Positions 6,126 to 13,253 of a stretch of 23,477 bases of DNA are shown one piece after another. A program made the position numbers and the translations under genes. The stretch covers positions 1 through 23,477 of the IMG/VR virus record IMGVR_UViG_3300048784_000209; one strand, 5' to 3'. Under the pieces are notes generated by a model. The model saw only the letters and a program-made list of their open reading frames with translations, had not been told where the DNA came from and made no database searches. Within the stretch, counting starts at the first letter, position 1. Each line of letters begins with the position of its first letter. Source of the DNA: a virus.

Positions 6126-6216
6126 CCGCCTGTTCAGAAGCTGAGCCAGAGATTTATAAACTCTACAAGCAGGAGATACCTGTTGGAACTGGGAGCGTTA
6201 CCCAGCAGGCGGACCA
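6126..6216 (+). ncRNA. tRNA-like cloverleaf RNA with encoded CCA
   Basis: A perfect 7-bp acceptor stem CCGCCTG/CAGGCGG (6126-6132/6206-6212) is followed by A and CCA (6213-6216), as in a tRNA. Inside are a short arm TTCAG-AAG-CTGAG (6133-6145), a 17-base arm AGAGA-TTTATAA-ACTCT (6148-6164; central TAT, A-A mismatch next to the loop), a variable-type hairpin AGCAGG-AGATA-CCTGTT (6168-6184) and a 5+7+5 T arm CTGGG-AGCGTTA-CCCAG (6189-6205) abutting the acceptor. The T loop is not TTCRANY and the D loop is only three bases, so a normal elongator is unlikely. It could be a decayed class II tRNA, a tRNA mimic, or a structured leader of the next gene. Confidence 0.55.
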
Positions 6217-6221
6217 ATTTT

Positions 6222-6452
6222 ATGTCTGACGATAGATGGAAAACCACTTTCGAAATCAAGCACACCATAATAGATGCAACTATGGACGACGATCCAATCT
6301 CGTTCAAGAAGCACATGTGGCAAGTCGTCAACACCCATAACGGCGTAGTCGTAGGAACCTACCGCGACTCATCCTACGCTGTCAAGCAAGCAAGAAGAAA
6401 ATATAAAAAGCTTGTCAGACTCATGGAGAAAACCTTCATGAGTTTGGCTTGA
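6222..6452 (+). CDS. small unknown protein, 76 aa
   Basis: ATG 6222 is the best start; GGCGGA, which is the 3' end of the tRNA-like acceptor stem, lies eight bases before it and is the only ribosome-site candidate. A TTG at 6183 would add 13 residues from inside the structured RNA. The protein is a mixed alpha/beta sequence (TTFEIKHTIIDATMDDDP, YKKLVRLMEKTFM) of unknown family. It sits between two structured RNAs. Confidence 0.6.
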   Translation: MSDDRWKTTFEIKHTIIDATMDDDPISFKKHMWQVVNTHNGVVVGTYRDSSYAVKQARRKYKKLVRLMEKTFMSLA

Positions 6453-6497
6453 AATGGTCGGTTAGTTTGCATGTTTGCGGCCATTTATATACTCTAA

Positions 6498-6631
6498 AGT
6501 GTAAACACGACTACACTACCAAAAAGCTACCCCGATGATGGGAGTGTCGAAGATTATAGGTCGGGTAGAGGTTGCTAGTGCCGCGGTAACTAAAAACCGC
6601 ATGATATGTTGGTATCGAGCACTAGCAACCT
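6498..6631 (+). ncRNA. multi-hairpin structured RNA of unknown role
   Basis: Three helices follow without gaps larger than ten bases. Helix 1 is AGTGTA/TACACT (6498-6503/6512-6517). Helix 2 is CTACCCCGA/TCGGGTAG (6527-6535/6561-6568, one bulged C). Helix 3 is a perfect 13-bp stem (6569-6581/6619-6631) that encloses two hairpins, GCGGT/ACCGC (6583-6587/6596-6600) and GATA/TATC (6603-6606/6613-6616). Helices 2 and 3 abut and could stack. No T run follows, so it is not a simple terminator; TATACT at 6488-6493 may be a -10. The gap 6453-6703 holds no convincing protein gene. Confidence 0.55.
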
Positions 6632-6659
6632 ATTCCTAGCTTTGTCAAATATCTGATTG

Positions 6660-6665
6660 TATAAT
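6660..6665 (+). promoter_or_regulatory. -10 box before the Cys/His gene
   Basis: TATAAT with no TG extension and no -35 at proper spacing (TTGTCA lies only 12 bases upstream). A start near 6672 would give a 32-base leader with AAGGAG at 6693-6698 before ATG 6704. Confidence 0.35.
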
Positions 6666-6703
6666 CACACAGACAATAATCCAATAAAATCAAGGAGATT
6701 CTC

Positions 6704-7042
6704 ATGTCACATAAAGGGTATACTCTCAACTATTTTATCGACTTCTTCAGCAACATTCCTGATCACCAGTGGTGCACTGGCCGCAACCAGAAGGACAACA
6801 CTGTTCAGCATTGCGCCCAAGGCCACGCCCTTCGCGACCCTCGTACCACCCTCGGTAACACCAGTAACCCAAACAGTGCAAAATTGAAGGCACTCGAAAA
6901 CTTCCTCGGTGTCAGCGTTGTGGCTATCAACGACGAGAGTGGCACCTTTGGCGATCTGGGCAGTACGCCTCGTGGTCGCGTTCTTCGTGCTCTCCGCAAC
7001 CGTAAGCGCTACGGCAACATCCGCGGCAAGAACAGTAAGTAA
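6704..7042 (+). CDS. unknown Cys/His protein, 112 aa
   Basis: ATG 6704 follows AAGGAG. The protein has NYFIDFFSNIPDHQWCTG near the start, CAQGHAL (38-44), INDESGTFG and TPRGRVLRALRN. This spacing of WC, CA.GH, IND and TP.-R-L-AL elements recalls a widespread small uncharacterised family of phages and bacteria (my recollection is DUF6197, not verified). The Cys/His residues could bind metal. A CCGAAACTAG motif follows its stop. Confidence 0.7.
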   Translation: MSHKGYTLNYFIDFFSNIPDHQWCTGRNQKDNTVQHCAQGHALRDPRTTLGNTSNPNSAKLKALENFLGVSVVAINDESGTFGDLGSTPRGRVLRALRNRKRYGNIRGKNSK

Positions 7043-7133
7043 TCCGAAACTAGGGAATGCCGGAGGTATTCCATAAATGCCTGCAGTGAATCGTAGTTAT
7101 AACAGTCCCAATAACCCCTCGAAAGGATCCACA

Positions 7134-8336
7134 ATGGATTTCCGTAAGATTAAGCTCCTGTCACTCCTCGTTGTAGGTGTGGTAGGTTTGTTCCTGCTCA
7201 TCGGCGTCGGCCGCGGATTGGTCGGCACGAACAATGCCGGCTTCTACCAGGTGAAGCAGGCTGCTGTTACCGGTACTATGACCGTCATCGATCAGCCAGG
7301 TTCCTACCTGCGCCTTTTCGCCGACGTTCATACCTACCAGGTATCGGATATGCACTACTTCTCCAAGAGCAACTTGGACGGTGGCGCAGGAGATGAGTCC
7401 AGCCCTATCCATGTTCGCTTCAACGACGGTGGAACTGCTGAAGTTTCCGGAGCGATCAAGTATCGCCTTCCTGTTGACCCAGTGAAGCGTCTCAAGATCC
7501 ACCAGGATTTCAAGAGTTACGAAGCCTTCAAGCATGACCTCATTCGCCAGACGGTGGCTGAAGCCATGATGCAGACTGCCACTCTCATGAAAGCCGAAGA
7601 GTCCTACTCGACTCGCCGGTCTGAGTTCACCAGCCTCGTGGAAGACCAGATCAAGATCGGTATCTACGACGTTACCGCTCGCGAGATCAAGAGTGCAGAC
7701 GCCGACGGCAACGAGCTCGTGGACCATGAAGTCTTCGTGAAGAAGGACGAAAAGGGTCTGCCAGTGATCCGCAAGATTTCACCTCTCAGCCAGTACGGCG
7801 TCGAGGTTGTCTCTTTCACTATCAAGGAACTCGACTTCGATCCGACTATCGAAGCGCTCATTCAGAAGAAGAAAGAAGCTGAGCAGCAGAAGGTTGTCGC
7901 TCGTGCGAACGCTGAAAAAGCCAAGCAGGATGCTATCACCGCACGCGAACAGGGCAACGCCAAGATCGCAACTGAAAAGGCTGAGCAGGACGTCCAGAAG
8001 ATCAAGGAAGTCACCATCGCTCAGAAGGAATTCGAAGTCGCCAAACTTCGCGCACAGCAGGCTCAGCAAGACGCTCTGGCTCGCATCACGAACGGTCGTG
8101 CCGAAGCTGAAGTTAACAAGCTGAAGGTTGCTGCTGGTCTCACTCCCCTGGAGCGTGCCAACATCGACAAGGAAACTGCGATCGGCGTTGCTAGTGAGCT
8201 CGCTAAGGTTCAGTTCCCCGGCATGATGGTTCTCGGTGGTGGCGGTGGTAACAACCCAACCAATCCATTCGAAGCTGTCGGTCTCGAGTCCTTCCTCCGC
8301 ATCAGCAAAGAGTACAGCGATAAGACGACTAAGTAA
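7134..8336 (+). CDS. SPFH/band-7 membrane protein, 400 aa
   Basis: ATG 7134 has AAAGGA seven bases upstream and places the membrane helix (LLSLLVVGVVGLFLLIGVG) right at the N-terminus. An in-frame ATG at 7077 with a distant GGAGG would add 19 polar residues. After the anchor comes a band-7 domain (about residues 35-240). A long Ala/Glu/Lys/Gln coiled coil (about 240-340, EQGNAKIATEKAEQDVQKIK) follows, then a Gly-rich segment (VLGGGGGNNPTNPF) and a short C-terminal tail. SPFH proteins assemble into large membrane cages. Phage copies are known but their role is mostly undefined; protection of phage proteins from membrane proteases or changes of the host envelope are possibilities. Confidence 0.88.
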   Translation: MDFRKIKLLSLLVVGVVGLFLLIGVGRGLVGTNNAGFYQVKQAAVTGTMTVIDQPGSYLRLFADVHTYQVSDMHYFSKSNLDGGAGDESSPIHVRFNDGGTAEVSGAIKYRLPVDPVKRLKIHQDFKSYEAFKHDLIRQTVAEAMMQTATLMKAEESYSTRRSEFTSLVEDQIKIGIYDVTAREIKSADADGNELVDHEVFVKKDEKGLPVIRKISPLSQYGVEVVSFTIKELDFDPTIEALIQKKKEAEQQKVVARANAEKAKQDAITAREQGNAKIATEKAEQDVQKIKEVTIAQKEFEVAKLRAQQAQQDALARITNGRAEAEVNKLKVAAGLTPLERANIDKETAIGVASELAKVQFPGMMVLGGGGGNNPTNPFEAVGLESFLRISKEYSDKTTK

Positions 8337-8355
8337 GTGAAGTTCGCTAGTCTAG

Positions 8356-8424
8356 GGTACCTGAGTTAGGACTAGTGGAACCGTGGGCCTCGCGGTCGGA
8401 GGGGTTCAAATCCCCAGGGGCACA
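8356..8424 (+). other. degenerate tRNA-like sequence
   Basis: Bases 8401-8415 form GGGG-TTCAAAT-CCCC, a canonical T arm, followed by GGGGCAC (8417-8423). A D-arm-like GTT-(11)-AAC (8365-8381) resembles that of the tRNA-Phe at 22036, and ACCGT/GCGGT could be an anticodon stem around GGGCCTC, without the invariant U33. The 5' acceptor strand (near 8356-8363) matches poorly and CCA is absent. It is probably a decayed tRNA (Gly GCC is a guess) between the SPFH gene and the small membrane gene. Confidence 0.35.
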
Positions 8425-8443
8425 ATTTTTAAAGGAGAATAAC

Positions 8444-8578
8444 ATGCCAGCATTACTTGATATCGCTCTCGCTCTGATGGTTCTTGCAGGAGCTTTCTTC
8501 CTCGGCTCAGTGGCTCTCGCCCTCTTCAAAGAGATCAAAGGTGGAAACAATGACCAAAACAACACTCCTGGTAAGTAA
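8444..8578 (+). CDS. single-span membrane peptide, 44 aa
   Basis: ATG 8444 follows AAAGGAGAATAAC. One strongly hydrophobic span (ALLDIALALMVLAGAFFLGSVALALF) precedes a short polar tail (KEIKGGNNDQNNTPGK). Its last 29 bases overlap the lipoprotein gene in another frame. The nested pair recalls Rz/Rz1 spanins, but the tail is too short to span the periplasm and lacks a coiled coil, so I do not call it a spanin. Confidence 0.65.
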   Translation: MPALLDIALALMVLAGAFFLGSVALALFKEIKGGNNDQNNTPGK

Positions 8579-8945
8579 TGTCATCATCGCTTGCTTACTG
8601 GCGGTTGGACTTCATGGTTGCACAGATGCTGAGCAACAGGCCGCCAAGACCGCTGCTGAGACCAGCAGCCCAAACAGCTCGGCGTTAACGGATACTGCCT
8701 TACCTCAGCCGGACGTCACTAAGTCTCCTGAGCCAGAGGCAACTCCGGAAACACCAACTGAACCTGAAAAGGTTACTGAGTACATGTTGGACGATCACGT
8801 GGTCTGTACATGCCTCACTCAAAGTGAATGTGGAATCACTGTGACCCACTGCGGAGACGGAAAGATTAGGGCGTGCATGCATAACGTCACGTACTCTGAA
8901 ATTGAAATGACAAAGAACGACACTAACAACGTCAACTGTAGTTAA
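8550..8945 (+). CDS. Pro-rich lipoprotein with Cys-rich C-terminus, 131 aa
   Basis: ATG 8550 after GGTGG. A signal sequence ends in LHGC (Cys24), a near-standard lipobox. Then comes a long Ser/Thr/Pro/Glu linker (TKSPEPEATPETPTEPEK, about 70-87) and a compact end with cysteines in VVCTCLTQSECGITVTHCGD, a further RACMHN and the C-terminal CS. Disulfides are likely, so it should face the periplasm or surface. Roles such as superinfection blocking are possible for phage lipoproteins, but nothing shows this directly. A terminator follows. Confidence 0.75.
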   Translation: MTKTTLLVSNVIIACLLAVGLHGCTDAEQQAAKTAAETSSPNSSALTDTALPQPDVTKSPEPEATPETPTEPEKVTEYMLDDHVVCTCLTQSECGITVTHCGDGKIRACMHNVTYSEIEMTKNDTNNVNCS

Positions 8946-8962
8946 GTAGTTGGTTCTTTAGG

Positions 8963-8997
8963 AAGCTCCGTAGGCGTAACTGCTTGCGGAGCTTTTT
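8963..8997 (+). terminator. rho-independent terminator
   Basis: AAGCTCCG (8963-8970) pairs with CGGAGCTT (8987-8994), extended by AGGC/GCTT inside, and runs into TTTTT (8993-8997). It ends plus-strand transcription after the lipoprotein gene and directly faces the end of the minus-strand island. Confidence 0.85.
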
Positions 8998-9504
8998 CTA
9001 TTTGTTGGCCTTGATTGTGTTTGCCGCGCTGGTTAATAACTGTAAATTCCAAGGCACATGAAGTCCACTTACATTTTCACCCTGTAGAGGACAAATGTGA
9101 TCAACGTCTATAGGTTCATTTAAGATAGATTCGACCCATTTAGCAACAACGTAATAACGCTTTATCTGTTGAAGCTGCTCTTCTATGAGCCATTTAGGCG
9201 TAGCATTAAGCTTAGCAGCTCTGCGTTTTGCCTGTATCGCATTCTTAATTGGTCGGTTGTTTTTTGTCCATAGGGCACTCTTTACTTTAAGTTCTACTTT
9301 GTGAGCTTCATACCAAACCTTATTGCGCTCTTTTTCTTTTGTGTCATGTCTGGCCTTGTACTTCCTTGAGTATTGATTAGTCCAGTCTTTACATGGCACC
9401 GAACGACATTTTTTAGAACAATATTTAGCTTTTTGAGCGTGACTCTTATCTACGAACGAAGTGGCACATATTAAGCAAACTTTATTTGACCAATAATGCT
9501 TCAT
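8998..9504 (-). CDS. HNH homing endonuclease, 168 aa
   Basis: N-terminal zinc site C10-C13/C29-C34, basic linker, ATPKWL, and the HNH core DVDHICPLQGENVSGLHVPW with NLQLLT and a final Asn-Lys. The same core is seen in the genes at 20310 and 22422, so the three form one subfamily distinct from the endonuclease VII type. The start (9504) lies within the last 23 bases of the ClpP-like gene with only a weak ribosome site, suggesting coupling. AT-rich. Confidence 0.85.
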   Translation of the reverse strand: MKHYWSNKVCLICATSFVDKSHAQKAKYCSKKCRSVPCKDWTNQYSRKYKARHDTKEKERNKVWYEAHKVELKVKSALWTKNNRPIKNAIQAKRRAAKLNATPKWLIEEQLQQIKRYYVVAKWVESILNEPIDVDHICPLQGENVSGLHVPWNLQLLTSAANTIKANK

Positions 9505-10294
9505 CTTGTTTCATCTCGACAGTGGAAGTTTCTGGTGAAGCAGTGTCAACGACAACAGCGGGATCTGCGGGTTCCTTAGAAATGGTATTAAGTTCTAACT
9601 TAGGTACCTTAACTCGGTTAATCCTAGAGTAAATTTCTCCCAGTAACTTTTGTAATTCTTTAACGTCTGGAGTTTTCTTAAGAGCAGCTTGACGAACTTT
9701 TCTTAAGTTGCCGCGCTTTTTAGACTCGACTATTTTATCAGCCATACCAAGAGTAATGGCTTCGTTAGCCGTAAGGTAGACATCGCGCTGGCAAACGTCC
9801 TCCCAGAATTCTCTTGGCATCCTAGTGTTGCTGGTATAGATGTCGTATAGAACACCCTGAAGGCGCTTCATCTCGGTAGCTGTAATTTGAGAGTCGGTAT
9901 GCTTCCCGCCAACGTCATCTTGACCATCGTGGACCATAACTGTAGCATGGGGATGTAAGTAGCGCTCGTCGCAGGCCACCATGATCCACGTAGCGGATGA
10001 CATGATAGCTCCGCCACCATAGAACTTAACTTGACATGGGCAACTTAGGATCTCGTCATGGAGTCGAAGCATGGCGTAAGCATCGCCGCCATAGCTGTTC
10101 ATATGCAGCTCTATAGGCTTCCCCGGTGCTTCTAGAGCCATCTTATGAAGAGCTCTGATTGCCAACTCTATAGACGCAGGAGTGAAATCAGTTACAGAGT
10201 CTGGCTCAGCACTCATGTGGCCAAAGTAAATACGTCTACTCTTGACATCTATACCGTATTCAAACAAGTCGGTGAGTTCAGTCTGAGTTGCCAT
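9482..10294 (-). CDS. ClpP-like serine peptidase (S14 type), 270 aa
   Basis: Residues 1-190 match the ClpP fold: oxyanion loop MNSYGGDAYA (65-74), nucleophile region GGAIMSSATW (94-103, Ser99 or Ser100), VMVHDG with His122 and QRDVYLTANEAITLGMADKI (Asp171), so the Ser-His-Asp triad is present. A charged C-terminal extension of 80 residues is not part of ClpP. Phages often use S14 proteins for prohead maturation, but no capsid gene is nearby. The gene overlaps a GIY-YIG gene by 17 bases at its start and an HNH gene by 23 at its end, all on the minus strand in a plus-strand region. Confidence 0.9.
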   Translation of the reverse strand: MATQTELTDLFEYGIDVKSRRIYFGHMSAEPDSVTDFTPASIELAIRALHKMALEAPGKPIELHMNSYGGDAYAMLRLHDEILSCPCQVKFYGGGAIMSSATWIMVACDERYLHPHATVMVHDGQDDVGGKHTDSQITATEMKRLQGVLYDIYTSNTRMPREFWEDVCQRDVYLTANEAITLGMADKIVESKKRGNLRKVRQAALKKTPDVKELQKLLGEIYSRINRVKVPKLELNTISKEPADPAVVVDTASPETSTVEMKQDEALLVK

Positions 10295-10928
10295 TTTGTG
10301 TTCGACCCTTATTCCAGGGGATTCTACCCTTAGTCTTGACGCTTATTTTAAGTTTGGACTCTTTTGAATGGGGTATACCCTTATTCCAAGGAGTTGAACC
10401 GATTTTTGCTGCCCTGATTTTTGCTTTTTGCTCTTCAGATATTGGTTTGTGTGGCCTTCCTGTACATTTAGCTCTTATTATTGCTTTAGTTTCTTCAGAG
10501 TGGGGTACACCTTTTCTGTTGCCCAGTCTTCCTTTTCCAGCAGCGCTAATTTTTGCTCTATGTTTGGTGGACAAACTTTTTCCCTTTTTGGCAAGACTCA
10601 TTTTGACTTTTGCTTCTTCGCAGTGTTTACCTCCACCATCTCCACCACCTTTTAAGTTATAACCATTTGGTGCCATAGTCTTAAGCATCTTAATGACAAA
10701 CACTTCGCGACTATTTAATTCTTTTATAGAGTGACATCTAATCACGGAAACTATCTCAAAGTTTTCCAATCCGTGTTTTCGCATAGAATTATAGAGTGGA
10801 TGATTAGGGTATTTGTCTTCCCTAAGTAGATTGTGCTTATGCGCACTCCATCGTTTACCTAAAGATAGTGTGGTTTGACCAACATAAGCCTTACCGTTGA
10901 TTTTATTGACAATTTTGTATATTAACAT
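10278..10928 (-). CDS. GIY-YIG homing endonuclease with NUMOD3 repeats, 216 aa
   Basis: The N-terminal catalytic domain starts MLIYKIVNKINGKAYVGQT (YK-I and YVG of the GIY-YIG fold), with KRWSAHKH and a later N-Y-N-L element at NGYNLKGGG. The C-terminal half has NUMOD3-type DNA-binding repeats: HSEETKAIIRAKCTG, SEEQKAKIRAAKIGSTPWNKG and HSKESKLKISVKTKGRIPW. Start at 10928: AGGAGAAGG lies just upstream, whereas a start at 10967 would fall in the leader hairpin. Its end overlaps the ClpP-like start. This is a different nuclease class from the six HNH genes, yet it shares their hairpin type of control. Confidence 0.88.
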   Translation of the reverse strand: MLIYKIVNKINGKAYVGQTTLSLGKRWSAHKHNLLREDKYPNHPLYNSMRKHGLENFEIVSVIRCHSIKELNSREVFVIKMLKTMAPNGYNLKGGGDGGGKHCEEAKVKMSLAKKGKSLSTKHRAKISAAGKGRLGNRKGVPHSEETKAIIRAKCTGRPHKPISEEQKAKIRAAKIGSTPWNKGIPHSKESKLKISVKTKGRIPWNKGRTQNGNSD

Positions 10929-10995
10929 AGGACCTTCTCCTTCTGTAGTTGACCCATTGCGGACCAACTACTTCTTCGAAGAAAGAGAAGATCCT
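10929..10995 (-). promoter_or_regulatory. RNA hairpin hiding the ribosome site of the GIY-YIG gene
   Basis: On the minus strand AGGATCTTCTCTTTCT (10995-10980) pairs with AGAAGGAGAAGGTCCT (10944-10929): 16 bp, two of them G-U. An 8-base 5'-side bulge (TCGAAGAA), a 7-bp stem GTAGTTG/CAACTAC and a 13-base loop complete it. The ribosome site AGGAGAAGG is in the 3' arm and ATG follows at once. The layout (16 bp, 8-base bulge, 7 bp) equals that at 328-390, with different sequence. Confidence 0.75.
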
Positions 10996-11040
10996 ACTTA
11001 ACCATTATATCAGGTTGTGTTTCCGAATCTATTTAACCGT

Positions 11041-11436
11041 ATGGGAAAATCTAAAGAGCCGCAGTTTGAGATTGTTATCCAGGTCGACACTAACGATGCC
11101 GACTACAATACCAGCTATAACAAGATTTCTAAGTCGAACCTTGAGAAGATTAAGCCGCTCATCAAGGCCATCAAGAAGTTCAAACCCTATACCGTCTCCC
11201 TTCCTCCCAAGTACGGCTACAGCAACCGCACCTGGGATCACCACGCTAACTGGCCGTCCGGCGAGTGCCAACGCGATGACTTAGGTGAGAAGTCACCCCG
11301 CAACCTATATGCTGGAGTGGTATCTGAGGACGTCTTTGAGATGTTTGAAGAGCTTCTTCCATACGGTGAGCATGGCTTTCATACCATCGAGTCGATTGAA
11401 GTGACTCCCTACGTCAAGAAGACCAAGCTCCTCTGA
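11041..11436 (+). CDS. unknown phage protein, about 131 aa
   Basis: The frame is open from GTG 11017, which would add MFPNLFNR, or from ATG 11041. Neither has a good ribosome site; I list the ATG. The protein starts MGKSKEPQFEIVIQVDTND, with a basic helix KIKPLIKAIKKFK, an HHANWPSGEC segment and a C-terminal EVTPYVKKTKLL. The core codon usage is that of phage genes. No family recognised. The intergenic segment 10996-11040 may hold its promoter (TATAT at 11006-11010). Confidence 0.65.
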   Translation: MGKSKEPQFEIVIQVDTNDADYNTSYNKISKSNLEKIKPLIKAIKKFKPYTVSLPPKYGYSNRTWDHHANWPSGECQRDDLGEKSPRNLYAGVVSEDVFEMFEELLPYGEHGFHTIESIEVTPYVKKTKLL

Positions 11437-11456
11437 TTCTGAATCTAGGAAACATC

Positions 11457-11747
11457 ATGAAGAAAACTGAGACGGTTGCAGAGTTCTTGGCCAAGGGTGG
11501 GAAGATCACTATCATTCCACCTGTTCAGCCTACCGTAAAGACAGAGAGTATAAAGTCCACCTCTAATGGTGGTCCCGCAATCATCATGTCGATGGGTGAA
11601 GCTGACCTTTATTACGGTGAGCATAAGGCTAAGAAGCCAAAGAAAGCCACAGCACCAATCGATCTTTCGGCTCTGCCCGAGGCATTGCGCAAAAAATATG
11701 TTGACGAGGTGATCAATGCCAGTGAGAGTGAAGAAGAAGACGACTGA
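11457..11747 (+). CDS. unknown protein with FLAKGGKIT motif, 96 aa
   Basis: ATG 11457 follows CTAGGAAACATC. The start MKKTETVAEFLAKGGKITII resembles short N-terminal segments found in many uncharacterised phage proteins. A middle polar region, a lysine-rich patch (KAKKPKKATAP) and an acidic tail (ASESEEEDD) follow. Overlaps the next gene by 32 bases. Preceded by CTGAATCTAG (11439-11448), a relative of the recurring intergenic motif. Confidence 0.7.
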   Translation: MKKTETVAEFLAKGGKITIIPPVQPTVKTESIKSTSNGGPAIIMSMGEADLYYGEHKAKKPKKATAPIDLSALPEALRKKYVDEVINASESEEEDD

Positions 11748-12009
11748 TATCGAAGAGATTCCAGCAAAGCCACCAGTTGAAGTGGGCAACTTCTCAGTTG
11801 TCCTCTCGATAGAGGAGATGTTCTCGTTGGTGAGCTTGCTTACCTTCTCTAAGAAGATCTTTGAGAAGATGGCCGACAATTCGCTTAAGGTGGGCGACGT
11901 TGCTGCTATGGAAATTTACAATGCTCACTCTAAGGTGAGCATTGACATCTACCAAAAACTGAACGCTGTTGCTGGCATTGGTGAACCCACTTCGAGAGAA
12001 GTTCATTAA
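11716..12009 (+). CDS. small helical unknown protein, 97 aa
   Basis: ATG 11716 after GACGAGG, within the previous gene. N-terminal basic and proline-rich segment (MPVRVKKKTTDIEEIPAKPP), then mainly amphipathic helices (SIEEMFSLVSLLTFSKKIFE). No catalytic motif. It ends just before a CTGAAACTAT motif and the leader of the MoxR gene. Confidence 0.7.
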   Translation: MPVRVKKKTTDIEEIPAKPPVEVGNFSVVLSIEEMFSLVSLLTFSKKIFEKMADNSLKVGDVAAMEIYNAHSKVSIDIYQKLNAVAGIGEPTSREVH

Positions 12010-12011
12010 TC

Positions 12012-12021
12012 CTGAAACTAT
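12012..12021 (+). promoter_or_regulatory. recurring intergenic motif CTGAAACTAT
   Basis: CTGAAACTAT lies between the previous stop and the GGAGG of the MoxR gene. The same element precedes the VWA gene (13254-13263) and variants occur at 3823, 7044 (CCGAAACTAG) and 11439 (CTGAATCTAG). It may be a phage promoter element or a transcript-processing site; no experiment or known consensus is at hand. Confidence 0.35.
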
Positions 12022-12059
12022 CATGTGTTGTATCGAATAACATTGGAGGAAAACCGTAA

Positions 12060-13199
12060 ATGAAGCCGTCTCATATCTTGACCATTCTGGATACTGCCTA
12101 TGCTGCTCGTATGGCAGGCGAAGTCATGAATCCCCTTTTCACTGGCGAAGCAGGTCTCGGTAAGTCCCAGATTTGTCAGCAATGGGTGAAAGATCAGCGC
12201 AAGCGCAATCCGAAGTTCGGCTTCGTCGATCTGCGCATCGCGTACATGGAAGCTCCCGACCTCATCGGCTTCCCCGAAACTGCCAAGGATAACAATGGCG
12301 TGGTTCGTACCTGCCATCGTCTCCCTGAGTTCTGGCCAACCGAAGGCGAAGGCTTGATCCTTCTGGAAGAGCCGAACCGCGGCACGACTGGCGTCATGAA
12401 CTGCCTCATGCAGGTTCTCACCGATCGCAAGATTCACAACTACACTCTGCCCGAAGGTTGGCTCCTCGCGGGTTGCATCAACCCAGACTCTTCTGAGTAC
12501 GATGTCAACACCATGGATGCCGCACTCAAAGATCGCTTCGAAGAGCATGAGATCGAGTATGATCCCTTGACGTTCATGGAATTCATGGACAAGAGCAACT
12601 GGAACGAGAGTATCCAGCGCTTCATCGGCGACGCCATCTGGATGTACAAGACTTCCAAAGAGCTGGGTCAGGGTGGGAAGTACATCTCGCCTCGTACCTG
12701 GTCCAAGGTCCAGGCTTCTGAGCGTGCTGGCGTTCGCAAGAATCGTCAGCTCCATCGCATGATGGTGACGTCCATCCTCGGCAAGGACATCGGAAACGAG
12801 TTCCACAAGTACTGTTACGATCAGGCTCCAGTCACGGCGACTGAGCTGCTCAAGGATCGCGCGGTCGCGCTGTCCAAGCTGCGCGAGCACTCACACCCCG
12901 ACACGTACAAGGGCGATATGCTTGCTGCCACGGTGGAGAGCATCACCAAGGCGTACGGCGGAGCCAAGAAGGACTGCAAGTCTGACCAAATCGACGAGGA
13001 CATGATGGCCGAAGTGGCCAAGATCATCCCTGCCGACTACGCCGTCAATCTCATCAAGGCTTGCGGCTTCAAGCAGACCAAGGGTCGCATGAGCGACTTC
13101 TTCAACGACTTCTGCAAGCGTCACCCTGAGCTCATCGACGTGCTCAAGGCGAATCTCAAGTTGTCTCGGGCCGTGGATGCGGGTAAAGCGGGTAAGTAG
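12060..13199 (+). CDS. MoxR-type AAA+ ATPase, 379 aa
   Basis: ATG 12060 after GGAGG. Walker A GEAGLGKS (29-36), a MoxR-like APDLIGFPE segment (65-73), Walker B LILLEE (99-104), sensor-1 region AGCINPD (Asn141) and arginine finger near R159 (AALKDRF). The C-terminal half is helical and unrelated to other domains I know. MoxR ATPases work as chaperones with a VWA-domain partner, and such a protein is encoded directly downstream. A strong terminator separates the two, so each has its own expression, perhaps from the shared CTGAAACTAT elements. Confidence 0.9.
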   Translation: MKPSHILTILDTAYAARMAGEVMNPLFTGEAGLGKSQICQQWVKDQRKRNPKFGFVDLRIAYMEAPDLIGFPETAKDNNGVVRTCHRLPEFWPTEGEGLILLEEPNRGTTGVMNCLMQVLTDRKIHNYTLPEGWLLAGCINPDSSEYDVNTMDAALKDRFEEHEIEYDPLTFMEFMDKSNWNESIQRFIGDAIWMYKTSKELGQGGKYISPRTWSKVQASERAGVRKNRQLHRMMVTSILGKDIGNEFHKYCYDQAPVTATELLKDRAVALSKLREHSHPDTYKGDMLAATVESITKAYGGAKKDCKSDQIDEDMMAEVAKIIPADYAVNLIKACGFKQTKGRMSDFFNDFCKRHPELIDVLKANLKLSRAVDAGKAGK

Positions 13200-13208
13200 C
13201 CCAAAGTT

Positions 13209-13253
13209 GACCGGGAGCGGGTGTTCCTCCACCACTCCCGGTCTTTCTTTTTT
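13209..13253 (+). terminator. strong rho-independent terminator
   Basis: GACCGGGAG (13209-13217) pairs with CTCCCGGTC (13235-13243), with an inner GGTG/CACC (13220-13223/13230-13233) and a T-rich tail with six consecutive T. It ends transcription of the MoxR gene. Confidence 0.92.

Noticed and set aside
8444-8945. Rz/Rz1 spanin pair.
   Set aside because: The membrane protein tail is too short, the overlap is small, and no endolysin or holin is next to it.
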